From Leucobacter sp. (GTDB taxonomy: Bacteria; Actinomycetota; Actinomycetes; Actinomycetales; Microbacteriaceae): a stretch of 9,490 nucleotides of DNA. Shown here piece by piece: positions 1 to 6,490 of the stretch. The notes under the pieces were generated by a model, which was not told where the DNA came from, searched no databases, and saw nothing but the letters and a program-made list of their open reading frames with translations. Positions within the stretch are counted from its first letter, which is position 1, and each line of letters opens with the position of its first letter. A program made the translations under genes and the position numbers. The DNA is taken from positions 1-9,490 of the forward strand of contig JAGNOB010000030.1 in the NCBI GenBank assembly GCA_017990305.1, given 5' to 3'.

Positions 1-2035
1 CGTGATTGCGTGCTCCTTGGGTGCCGGCGAGCACCATATAGTCGTAGCTCATGACGACTGCTCGACGTGGGCCGTCCGGGGTTTTCACGAGGCCGACGCC
101 GCCGATCAAGCCGTCCCCGCTTGTGTTGGCGATGAGATCGGTCACGGATCGCCGCGCTGTCTGCGCGGCGATGACAAGTGGGCCGTACTCAACGAAGGAT
201 CCTGGGACAAGCAGGTCCGTGAGGTTTTCGCGTGCGGTGCGACGGCCACGGGCGTGGACCTTTGCCACGGCCTCGGGCCGAGCGCTGTCGAGCGCAGCCT
301 CGTGTCGCTCCTTGACCTCGGCGACTCCGGGGTGGACGGCGGCAGGGGTCGTCGACGTGTCTGTCCGAACTTCAGCATGTGGCTCGATGACAAACAACGG
401 CTGCCCGGCGGTCACCGTTGTGCCGACAGTTACGAGGGCCCGCGCTGCGGAGTGTGGTGGCGCGGGGATTGAATGATGCATCTTCATGGCCTCGATGAGG
501 CCCAACTCTCCGTGAGCGCTTTCAAGCGAAACGATGGTTCCACTGAGGGGTGCGAGCACAAGTTCTTCGCCAGGGCCAAGTTCGGGCAGTGCCGCAGCAA
601 CCCGCTGCGGCACGGAGCCCTCAGCGCCGTCAGCGGAGTCTCCGGATGAAAATGTTTCCCGTGAAACGTTCCCGGCCGCGGAGAGGATCTCGGCGAGATG
701 TTCGTCGATCCAGCGTGTGTCGACCGAGCCGAGATCAGCAAGGTCGAGGATTGCTTGAACGAAGCTCGCATTCGTTGCGATTCCGCTACAGGAAAATTCA
801 GCGACGGCCGCCGCCGCACGTCGCGCCGCCGCCTGGAGATCGGGGCCATCGATGATGAGCTTCGCGATCAGCGTGTCGTAGAGCGCGCCAACCTGGGAGC
901 CTGACTGTACCCACGTGTCGATACGCACGCCGCGGCCTGTGGGCAGATCGAGGTTGCGAATGGTGCCAACTGCCGGGTGCGGAGTGCCGTGCTCATCAAT
1001 GGTTTCGGCAGAGATTCGCAACTGGATTGAGCTCCCACTCTCGCCCGCCACGGGAAGCGGGATATCCTCATGAATTCCGAGGTCCGACAGTGAACGGCCG
1101 AGGCCGAGCCCGATTTGGCATGCGACCAGATCAAGGCCCGTCACAGATTCGGTCACCGTGTGCTCGACCTGGATACGCGGGTTGATCTCCAGGAGAACCC
1201 ATTCGGTTCCGCTCACGAGAAACTCCACCGTCGCGAGTGACTCATAATCGAGGGACGTAAGGATGCTTCTGGCTGCATCGTGCAGCTCGCGTCTGAGCTT
1301 CGGATCGAGCCCGGGGGCCGGTGCGATCTCGATCACTTTCTGGCGCCGTCGCTGCAGCGAGCAATCACGGTCGCCCACAATCCGAACACCGTCAGCCCCG
1401 CCTATGCCCTGCACCTCAATATGTCTGGCAGAAGGAATGAGTCGTTCAGCAAATACACGCGCATCACCAAACCCGTGCAGCGCCTCCGCTTGGCAACGGG
1501 CAAGTGCGGCGGGAACCTCGGAAGCATCGCTGACGAGCGAGATCCCACGCCCTCCGCCCCCGGCTACCGCCTTAAGCGCAATACCATCGGGATATTCGGT
1601 GAGTAGCTCAAGTGCGGGATCCGCTGATTCAAGCACACCGGTTGCCTGGGGCAGCGGGATACCAAGCGCACGCGCGAGTGCTTGCGTCTCAGTCTTCGCT
1701 CCGGCACGCTCCAACGCCTCAGGCGAAGGGCCGAGAAAGGTGAGACCTGCTGCAGCACAGGCCCGTGCGAAATCGGGAGACTCAGCGAGGAAGCCGTACC
1801 CCGGATGCACCAGGTCTACCCCCGACTCCACTGCGGCGGAAACAATGTGTGCCGCATTGAGGTATGCGCTTGGGCCGAGCCCCTGCAGTTCCACTGCGTG
1901 ATCGGCTAGCCGAACGTGAAGGCTACCGGCATCATCTGCTGGGAACACCGACACAGTGCGTATTCCCATGTCTCGAGCGGTGCGAATAATACGAACGGCA
2001 ATTTCACCGCGGTTAGCGACAAGCAGTGTGGTCAC
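1..2035 (-). CDS. Single-chain biotin-dependent acyl-CoA carboxylase (BC-BCCP-CT), C-terminus beyond left edge
   Basis: This frame is open from a GTG at 2035 to the left edge (678 codons), so the protein is partial. Residues 1 to about 440 are a biotin carboxylase: the N-terminal motif VANRGEIAVRI, HPGYGFLAES, the ATP-grasp loop around K155 with GGGG at 159-162, QRRRQK with K233, and EINPRIQVEH at 283-292 with the catalytic Arg at 287. A linker leads to a biotinyl domain with EAMKM and biotin-accepting Lys518. From about residue 572 a carboxyltransferase begins (KVHARGRRTARENL, then a segment starting GDGLIGGVG). This order in one chain matches the single-chain long-chain acyl-CoA carboxylases (LCC type) of actinobacteria, usually over 1,000 residues, so roughly 400 are missing here. 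It should use ATP and bicarbonate to carboxylate an acyl-CoA; which one is not evident. The start overlaps the ligase stop, and AAGGAG lies 11 bases upstream. The biotinyl domain is about 7 residues shorter than usual. Confidence 0.9.
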   Translation of the reverse strand, partial: MTTLLVANRGEIAVRIIRTARDMGIRTVSVFPADDAGSLHVRLADHAVELQGLGPSAYLNAAHIVSAAVESGVDLVHPGYGFLAESPDFARACAAAGLTFLGPSPEALERAGAKTETQALARALGIPLPQATGVLESADPALELLTEYPDGIALKAVAGGGGRGISLVSDASEVPAALARCQAEALHGFGDARVFAERLIPSARHIEVQGIGGADGVRIVGDRDCSLQRRRQKVIEIAPAPGLDPKLRRELHDAARSILTSLDYESLATVEFLVSGTEWVLLEINPRIQVEHTVTESVTGLDLVACQIGLGLGRSLSDLGIHEDIPLPVAGESGSSIQLRISAETIDEHGTPHPAVGTIRNLDLPTGRGVRIDTWVQSGSQVGALYDTLIAKLIIDGPDLQAAARRAAAAVAEFSCSGIATNASFVQAILDLADLGSVDTRWIDEHLAEILSAAGNVSRETFSSGDSADGAEGSVPQRVAAALPELGPGEELVLAPLSGTIVSLESAHGELGLIEAMKMHHSIPAPPHSAARALVTVGTTVTAGQPLFVIEPHAEVRTDTSTTPAAVHPGVAEVKERHEAALDSARPEAVAKVHARGRRTARENLTDLLVPGSFVEYGPLVIAAQTARRSVTDLIANTSGDGLIGGVGLVKTPDGPRRAVVMSYDYMVLAGTQGARNH
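653..668. promoter_or_regulatory. parS-like sequence (candidate ParB-binding site)
   Basis: The 16 bases TGTTTCCCGTGAAACG differ from the general bacterial parS palindrome TGTTTCACGTGAAACA at two positions. Only one of these (central A to C) is in the 14-base core GTTTCACGTGAAAC. It lies inside the carboxylase gene, in the poorly conserved linker between the biotin carboxylase and biotinyl domains, where coding constraint is low. ParB binding in coding sequence is normal for chromosomal parS. Binding is not shown, and the central mismatch could abolish it. Confidence 0.4.
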
Positions 2036-3786
2036 GGTGTGGTGAGCTCCTTCATAAGTTCGACCTTGCGGATCTTTCCTGTCGCGGTCATCGGCATGGC
2101 GTCAACGATGACGATGACGGGAACCTTGTACGTGGCCATCTGTGTCGTTGCCCACTCACGAAGGCTCTCCGCAGTCGTCGTTGCGCCCGAAGAGAGCTCG
2201 ACGAAGGCGACCGGACGCTGGCCAACAACGGGGTCTTCCTGCGGGGCCACTGCGACCCGAACGACTTCGGGGTGCGACTTGAAATAGGCCTCAACCTCGG
2301 TCGGGAATACGCTCATGCCGTTCACTTTGATCATTTCCTTCGAACGGAACAGGTAGGAGAGTCCGCCGTGCTCGTTGAACTGTCCCGTGTCGCCAGTGAG
2401 CAACCAGCCGTCCACCAGCGCCTCCCGCGTCGCTTCTGGCTTGTTGTAGTAGGCCCTGAGCACTGACGGAGACTTCACGAGAATCTGCCCGGGTTCGCCG
2501 GTATTTACCGGGAGGAGGTCATCATCGACGACGATAATCGAGGTGCCAGGCACGGGATATCCGCAGTAGGTTGGCTCGGCGAGCAAGTCGTGGTTGTCTG
2601 CGTGGAGGCCGTACGTGAACGTGTCAGCGGTGTGAGTCTCGGTCATGCCGTAGGAGGCCTCGTGGAGCAGCACCCCGGTCGCCTCCTGCCACTCGCTCCT
2701 GAGCGCAACGTCGAGCTTGCGCACGAACGAGATCGCGACGCATTCGTGCAGGGAGGACGTATCTGTCCTGGCGAACTCGGGAGACTCGAGCAGTTCGACG
2801 TAATTATCCGCTTGGGCGGCCATCCACGTGACCCGCTGGCTCTCGATGAGCGCGAGCGCAGTCGTGGCATCCCATCTGCTCATAATGACCACTGTCGCAC
2901 CGTCGATGAGTGGGTTCAGAAGGCACATGTCCTCGCCCGCGATCCAAAACATGGGAAGGAACCCCAGCGAGACGTGCACCCTGCCGCTATCGTCGAGCGG
3001 TGTGCCGGGAACGCGCCCTTGGCCAAGCAGAGTGCTCTGCGCGGTATAGATCATGTGGCCTTCGGTGTGCTCGCAGCCCTTTGGCATGCCCGTGGTGCCG
3101 CCGGTGTAATTCAGCGCGGCGAGTGCGTCCCTGTCGCAGCGGATCGGGCGTACAGGCTCGGTACTCATGATGCTGGCCCAGTCGGATATCTCGCCGCCAG
3201 AGGCGGGAGGGAAGGGCGCTGGCGGGGTCGCTGGGGCCGTGAGCATGTCTCCCGGCGCTGTGAATGCCACATCGAGTGCAGGGGTGACTGCTGACAACGA
3301 TGCGCCCTCGAAGTGTTCGGGAGTGGTTTCGCGTGCTTCGGCAACGACGGACGCGAGGGAAGGGTGCGTGAGTAGGAGCGTCACCCCGGCGTCAGCGAGT
3401 TCGTACGCGAGCTCGCGCGCCTTGAACATCGGATTGATGGGCACGTAGACCGCGCCAATTCGCAGAATACCGAGGAGCGCGATGGTGAGCTGGGGGCAGT
3501 TTCCGAGGAAGACCCCGACGCGGTCGCCAGCGTGCACGCCACGTTCGCTGAGCCAGCCGGCGAAGGCGCCAGCGCTGCGCTCGAGCTCCGCGTACGAAAT
3601 ATCGCGACCGTAGAAGTGGATCGCTGTGGTGTCGGGGCGCTCTCTGGCCCACCTCTGAAGGTAGTCGTTGAGTCCGTACGTTGGCGCGGGATCGACGTAC
3701 TCTCGCGGCACGTCTGCGGGCCAGTGGATTCTGCGCGCGGTAAGTGATTCGGCAGCCTGATTCCACAGGTCTTCTCTTGGCGTCAT
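2032..3786 (-). CDS. AMP-forming acyl-CoA ligase (ANL superfamily)
   Basis: This 584-residue protein should convert a carboxylic acid, ATP and CoA to an acyl-CoA through an acyl-adenylate. The whole ANL motif set is present: the P-loop TGGTTGMPKG at 228-237, YGMTE at 379-383, TGD at 464-466, the hinge region RSKEMIKVNGMSVFPTEVE at 481-499, and the C-terminal PMTATGKIRK with catalytic Lys571. Length is normal for the family, and no signal peptide or membrane segment is seen, so it is probably cytoplasmic. The ATG at 3786 is preferred because AGAGGAG lies 5 bases upstream. An in-frame codon at 3840 would add 18 basic residues and has no good ribosome site. The stop overlaps the carboxylase GTG in a GTGA junction, so the two are probably co-translated. 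The acid substrate is unknown. The second ligase at the right edge is a clear paralogue in its N-terminal third. Confidence 0.93.
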   Translation of the reverse strand: MTPREDLWNQAAESLTARRIHWPADVPREYVDPAPTYGLNDYLQRWARERPDTTAIHFYGRDISYAELERSAGAFAGWLSERGVHAGDRVGVFLGNCPQLTIALLGILRIGAVYVPINPMFKARELAYELADAGVTLLLTHPSLASVVAEARETTPEHFEGASLSAVTPALDVAFTAPGDMLTAPATPPAPFPPASGGEISDWASIMSTEPVRPIRCDRDALAALNYTGGTTGMPKGCEHTEGHMIYTAQSTLLGQGRVPGTPLDDSGRVHVSLGFLPMFWIAGEDMCLLNPLIDGATVVIMSRWDATTALALIESQRVTWMAAQADNYVELLESPEFARTDTSSLHECVAISFVRKLDVALRSEWQEATGVLLHEASYGMTETHTADTFTYGLHADNHDLLAEPTYCGYPVPGTSIIVVDDDLLPVNTGEPGQILVKSPSVLRAYYNKPEATREALVDGWLLTGDTGQFNEHGGLSYLFRSKEMIKVNGMSVFPTEVEAYFKSHPEVVRVAVAPQEDPVVGQRPVAFVELSSGATTTAESLREWATTQMATYKVPVIVIVDAMPMTATGKIRKVELMKELTTP

Positions 3787-3791
3787 TGCCA

Positions 3792-3798
3792 CTCCTCT
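3792..3798 (-). promoter_or_regulatory. Ribosome binding site fixing the start of the minus-strand acyl-CoA ligase
   Basis: The minus strand reads AGAGGAG here, 5 bases before the ATG at 3786. It decides that start over the longer in-frame reading from 3840. Confidence 0.75.
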
Positions 3799-4019
3799 GC
3801 ATTGGTCGCCACGCCGCCGTTGGCGCAGTCCCTCTTTCATTCCTAACCAAGGCCAGCCATGAACGCAAGCAGCCCTGGGCTAATGGTGTAGTGGGGAACG
3901 GCAAACATGCGGACGACAGTGAGGTCCCTCCAAGTCAGAGGCCGAGCGACTGCCCGGCCTGCGGTAGACCCCGGCACGTCGACCGCAAGACTGTGAGCAT
4001 GAGCGTGGATCGCAGATTT

Positions 4020-4052
4020 CATACGTTCCGCATATGGGCTTCTTCGTACGAT
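4020..4052 (+). promoter_or_regulatory. Candidate leaderless promoter with 11-base direct repeat for the two-component operon
   Basis: TACGAT at 4047-4052 fits the actinobacterial -10 pattern TANNNT and would place transcription start at about 4058-4060, on or next to the ATG at 4059. The GGGGAG touching that ATG is too close to act as a normal Shine-Dalgarno site, which also argues for a leaderless message. No good -35 is present. Instead CATACG at 4020-4025 and CATATG at 4031-4036 repeat with an 11-base period and cover the -35 position. That is how OmpR/PhoB-family activators usually bind, so autoregulation is possible. This is inference from spacing only. Confidence 0.35.
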
Positions 4053-4058
4053 GGGGAG

Positions 4059-4748
4059 ATGCGCGTACTAATCGTCGAAGACGAGCCCTTCCTGGCCGAG
4101 GCCATTCGTGATGGCCTCCGGCTCGGAGCCATCGCCGCTGATATCGCGGGCGACGGCGATCAGGCCCTCGAGTTGCTGAGCGTGAACGATTACGACATTG
4201 CTGTGCTCGACCGCGACATTCCCGGTCCGTCGGGGGACGAGGTAGCCGCGAGTATCGTCGCGTCTGGAACGGGCATGCCGATTCTCATGCTGACGGCCGC
4301 AGATCGGCTCGACGATAAAGCCTCGGGGTTTGAACTCGGTGCCGACGATTACCTCACGAAGCCCTTCGAACTCCAGGAGCTCATTCTTAGGCTCCGTGCT
4401 CTCGATCGGCGGCGTGCACACCATCGACCGCCGGTGCGGGAGTATGCAGGGCTGAAGGTCGACCCGTTTCGTCGTGAGGTTTATCGAGATGGAAAATATG
4501 TCGCGCTCACACGGAAACAGTTCGCAGTGCTCGAAGTGCTTGTTTCTGCAGAGGGCGGAGTGGTGAGCGCGGAAGAGCTCCTCGAACGTGCGTGGGACGA
4601 GAACGCTGACCCATTTACGAATGCGGTGCGAATCACTATGTCGGCACTGCGGAAACGGATCGGGGAGCCGAGCATCATCGGAACGGTTCCCGGCGTCGGG
4701 TACCGCATCGAGACAGGTTCGGATCCTGCGAATGCAGCGGCAGACTAG
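4059..4748 (+). CDS. OmpR/PhoB-family response regulator
   Basis: This 229-residue protein has a receiver domain at about 1-120 with acidic pocket E7/D8, phospho-acceptor D51 (motif VLDRDIPG), T79 and K101 (TKPF). A winged-helix DNA-binding domain follows at about 134-225 and ends in the typical VPGVGYRIE. It should be phosphorylated by the kinase encoded immediately downstream and bind direct-repeat DNA. Length is normal for the family. The reading frame is open upstream to 3744, but the receiver fold begins at MRVLIVEDE, and the upstream residues resemble no protein, so ATG 4059 is chosen. No usable Shine-Dalgarno site precedes it, so the message may be leaderless. It overlaps the kinase start by 17 bases. 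Target genes are unknown. The adjacent vanZ-like gene, the catabolic genes or the operon itself are the nearest candidates. Confidence 0.93.
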   Translation: MRVLIVEDEPFLAEAIRDGLRLGAIAADIAGDGDQALELLSVNDYDIAVLDRDIPGPSGDEVAASIVASGTGMPILMLTAADRLDDKASGFELGADDYLTKPFELQELILRLRALDRRRAHHRPPVREYAGLKVDPFRREVYRDGKYVALTRKQFAVLEVLVSAEGGVVSAEELLERAWDENADPFTNAVRITMSALRKRIGEPSIIGTVPGVGYRIETGSDPANAAAD

Positions 4749-5847
4749 CGGGCGGGGAGTGAGCGCGCGTCTGCGTCTCACCTTCAGCTACGCGGGCTTC
4801 CTGCTCATCGCAGGGATCCTGTTTCTTGCTGTCGTTTGGGCTTTCTTGCTGCGGCACGTCCCGGATCGTGCTGCGCTCGCCGAGGAGAGTTACTTTCCGG
4901 GAAGGAATGACCTTATCCGGGCCTTTCTGCCGCCGGCACTGTGGGCGCTCTGTGTTCTGCTCGCTGTCGGGCTTGTCGGGGGTTGGTTGCTCGCCGGCCG
5001 CATGCTTGCACCGCTCGCACGAATGACGGCAGTCACTAGACAGGTAAGCGGGGGAGCTTACGGCACGCGGATCGCCCTGGAAGGCCCGACCGACGAGTTT
5101 CAAGAACTTGCTGACGCGTTCGACAGCATGCTCGACCGGCTTGAGGCACACGCAGCTGAGCAGGAACGCTTCGCCGCAAACGCGTCTCATGAGCTCCGCA
5201 CGCCCCTCGCGATCACTCAGACAATGCTCGACGTCGCGCGAGAGGATCCTCCTGCGGAGTCGAGCGCACTCGTCAAACGATTGTGGGCTGTGAACGCCAG
5301 AGCGATCGAACTGACGGAGGCAATGCTCACACTGAGTAAGAGCGGCCAGCGATCCTTCGCGCGACAACCAGTGGATCTCTCACTCCTCGTGGATGAGGCC
5401 ATCGAGACCCTGCTACCCCGGGCAGAGTCTCGCGGAGTCACGATCACGGTCGCAGGGGAGCCTGTCGCCGCGAGTGGATCTGCCTCGCTGCTCCTGCAGC
5501 TCACCAGCAACCTCGTCCTCAACGCGATCGTGCACAATCTCGCGGACGGTGGGTGGGTCACCGCCACGACCGGGGAAGCAGCCGGTCGCGCTTTCCTGTC
5601 GGTCGAGAACAGTGGGCGGCAGCTGCCACAGGAACTCGTGTCGACACTCAATGAGCCGTTTCAACGTGGTGTCGAACGCATCCGCCGCGATGACTCAGGG
5701 GTCGGACTGGGGCTTGCGATTGTGCAAAGTATCGCCCTCGCCCACGACGGATCTCTCACACTCACTGCGCGGCCCGCTGGCGGGATTGTGGTCACTGTCG
5801 ATCTTCCAGTTGCATCATCGGGTATCGGCGAACAACACCAGCACTGA
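4732..5847 (+). CDS. Membrane sensor histidine kinase (HAMP, HisKA, HATPase_c)
   Basis: With the ATG at 4732 the protein has 371 residues. A short basic N-terminus is followed by TM1 (about 18-40), a small external loop of about 28 residues, TM2 (about 69-89), a HAMP linker, the H-box FAANASHELRTPLA with phospho-accepting His153, and an ATPase domain. In the latter, the N-box Asn is near 264, the G1-type motif VENSG is at 291-295, EPF at 308-310 and GVGLGLAIVQ at 323-332. The VENSG form, with Asn where DxGxG is usual, is common in actinobacterial kinases of this type and does not imply loss of activity. The loop is too small for a folded ligand-binding domain, so it probably senses a membrane-level signal. 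GTG 4759 is an alternative start. The gene overlaps the regulator by 17 bases and its last 33 bases overlap the convergent VanZ-like gene. Confidence 0.92.
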   Translation: MQRQTSGRGVSARLRLTFSYAGFLLIAGILFLAVVWAFLLRHVPDRAALAEESYFPGRNDLIRAFLPPALWALCVLLAVGLVGGWLLAGRMLAPLARMTAVTRQVSGGAYGTRIALEGPTDEFQELADAFDSMLDRLEAHAAEQERFAANASHELRTPLAITQTMLDVAREDPPAESSALVKRLWAVNARAIELTEAMLTLSKSGQRSFARQPVDLSLLVDEAIETLLPRAESRGVTITVAGEPVAASGSASLLLQLTSNLVLNAIVHNLADGGWVTATTGEAAGRAFLSVENSGRQLPQELVSTLNEPFQRGVERIRRDDSGVGLGLAIVQSIALAHDGSLTLTARPAGGIVVTVDLPVASSGIGEQHQH

Positions 5848-6372
5848 GCTCAGAACGATCGCGACCAGCAGCCCGAAGACGCCGGCCCGCGAGAGTACGC
5901 CGGCGTAGCCACGCCGGTTGCGGGTGCTCGAGGTAGCGAAGAGTGCGATGCCGATCATCCCACCCGCAGTATTGACGAGCACGTCGGTGGTGTCAGCAGC
6001 GCCGACACCGAGTACGAACTGGAGAAACTCATAGCTCAGGCTGGTCGCGGCAATGATGCCAGCACCGAGCATCCTCTGTCGGCGCGGGACGAGCGCGGCG
6101 AGAATGATCCCGTACGGGACAAACACGAGGAAGTTTGCGGCTACCTCACCAGGCGCACTCGGACCAAACCCCGCGTTCGCGGTAAAGGGGACGAGTTTTA
6201 CAGCCCCAAAGCCTGTCGAAGCGTATGGAACGCCGAGCTTCCAGACGATCGCCCAAGTCAAGAGGAATAGGTAGCTGACGAACACCATGGCGGTCACGAT
6301 CGTGGCGTCGCCGCGCTCTGCCGCCGAAATATCCGTGGGGGTGCGATGCTGGGTGTGAGTCGTGTCGAGCAT
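5815..6372 (-). CDS. VanZ-like family membrane protein
   Basis: This hydrophobic 185-residue protein has about five membrane segments (about 24-46, 77-95, 101-121, 127-146 and 163-182). It carries the VanZ-family signature: NFLVFVPYG near the second helix, then SYEFLQ at 113-118 followed by DTTDVLVNTAGG at 127-138. The family is named for the teicoplanin-resistance protein VanZ, but most members are uncharacterised and their biochemical role is not established. ATG 6372 is chosen; a TTG at 6384 would add four residues, and neither has a strong ribosome site. The gene points toward the kinase and shares 33 bases with its 3' end. A strong hairpin upstream should stop thiolase transcription before it, so it probably has its own promoter. 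Being next to a two-component system suggests a cell-envelope response, but no vanHAX-type genes are present, so a resistance role should not be assumed. Confidence 0.85.
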   Translation of the reverse strand: MLDTTHTQHRTPTDISAAERGDATIVTAMVFVSYLFLLTWAIVWKLGVPYASTGFGAVKLVPFTANAGFGPSAPGEVAANFLVFVPYGIILAALVPRRQRMLGAGIIAATSLSYEFLQFVLGVGAADTTDVLVNTAGGMIGIALFATSSTRNRRGYAGVLSRAGVFGLLVAIVLSSVLVLFADTR

Positions 6373-6379
6373 GACCCCA

Positions 6380-6412
6380 GTCAACGGTGAAGGCTGTTGC
6401 GAGAGCGTTGAC
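6380..6412. repeat. Inverted repeat upstream of the VanZ-like gene
   Basis: The arms GTCAACG (6380-6386) and CGTTGAC (6406-6412) are perfect 7-base complements separated by 19 bases, and they lie just before the VanZ-like start codon. They could be an operator with half-sites 26 bases apart, or a leader RNA stem covering the translation start. No core promoter was recognised nearby. Confidence 0.35.
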
Positions 6413-6443
6413 GGTTTCCGATACGCGGAAGAAACGCCAAGGA

Positions 6444-6478
6444 CGGTGGACGCGGGAGCAGCACTCCCACATCCACCG
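6444..6478 (-). terminator. Hairpin terminator of the thiolase gene
   Basis: In minus-strand RNA a 15-base-pair stem forms with a 5-base loop (UGCUG at 6463-6459), starting 12 bases after the thiolase stop. Two of the pairs are G-U wobbles. On the plus strand the same positions become C-A mismatches, so the structure is strand-specific and belongs to thiolase transcription. The stem is followed by a broken U/C-rich stretch rather than a clean U-run, as is common in high-GC actinobacteria. Confidence 0.7.
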
Positions 6479-6490
6479 GCCTACGAAGGG

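Larger units (their letters stand above)
3787..4058. other. Divergent intergenic region between acyl-CoA ligase and response regulator
   Basis: No convincing gene is seen in these 272 bases. They should hold the promoters of both flanking operons. For the ligase the best pair I see is TTGCGT at 3863-3868 and TAGGAA at 3840-3845 (minus strand, 17-base spacer), which is weak. An 11-base palindrome AGCCCTGGGCT at 3871-3881 lies just upstream of it and could be an operator. An imperfect symmetry AGGCC to GGCCT spans 3939-3960. On the plus strand the right end carries the proposed response-regulator promoter, described separately. Confidence 0.5.

Noticed and set aside
1328..1357. Arg instead of His in the biotin carboxylase QRRHQK motif as a sign of inactivity
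   Set aside because: That position varies in active carboxylases (His, Asn, Phe). The following Gln-Lys and the Glu/Asn/Arg of EINPRIQ are intact.
2590..3294. Plus-strand open frame of 234 codons within the ligase
   Set aside because: It is antisense to a complete ANL ligase with every motif present, and shows no protein-like pattern of its own.
3744..4058. N-terminal extension of the response regulator
   Set aside because: The frame is open but overlaps the divergent ligase start, and the receiver fold begins exactly at the ATG at 4059.
4588..4731. N-terminal extension of the kinase inside the regulator gene
   Set aside because: The extension is the shadow of the winged-helix coding region. 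Kinase-like sequence begins only after 4732.
4068..4781. Minus-strand open frame of 237 codons opposite the response regulator
   Set aside because: The plus strand encodes an intact OmpR-type regulator with all catalytic residues. The antisense product has no domain-like features.
4675..5367. Minus-strand open frame of 230 codons opposite the kinase
   Set aside because: It is a shadow of the kinase frame, with no recognisable motifs.
5602..5616. Asn in place of Asp in the kinase G1 box as a degenerate ATPase
   Set aside because: The VEN(S/T)G form is common in actinobacterial kinases, and the N-box and GxGLGLAIV box are intact.
4059..6372. Glycopeptide (van) resistance cluster
   Set aside because: A two-component system beside a VanZ-like gene is suggestive, but no vanH, vanA/B-type ligase, vanX or vanY gene is present, and VanZ-like proteins are widespread in non-resistant bacteria.
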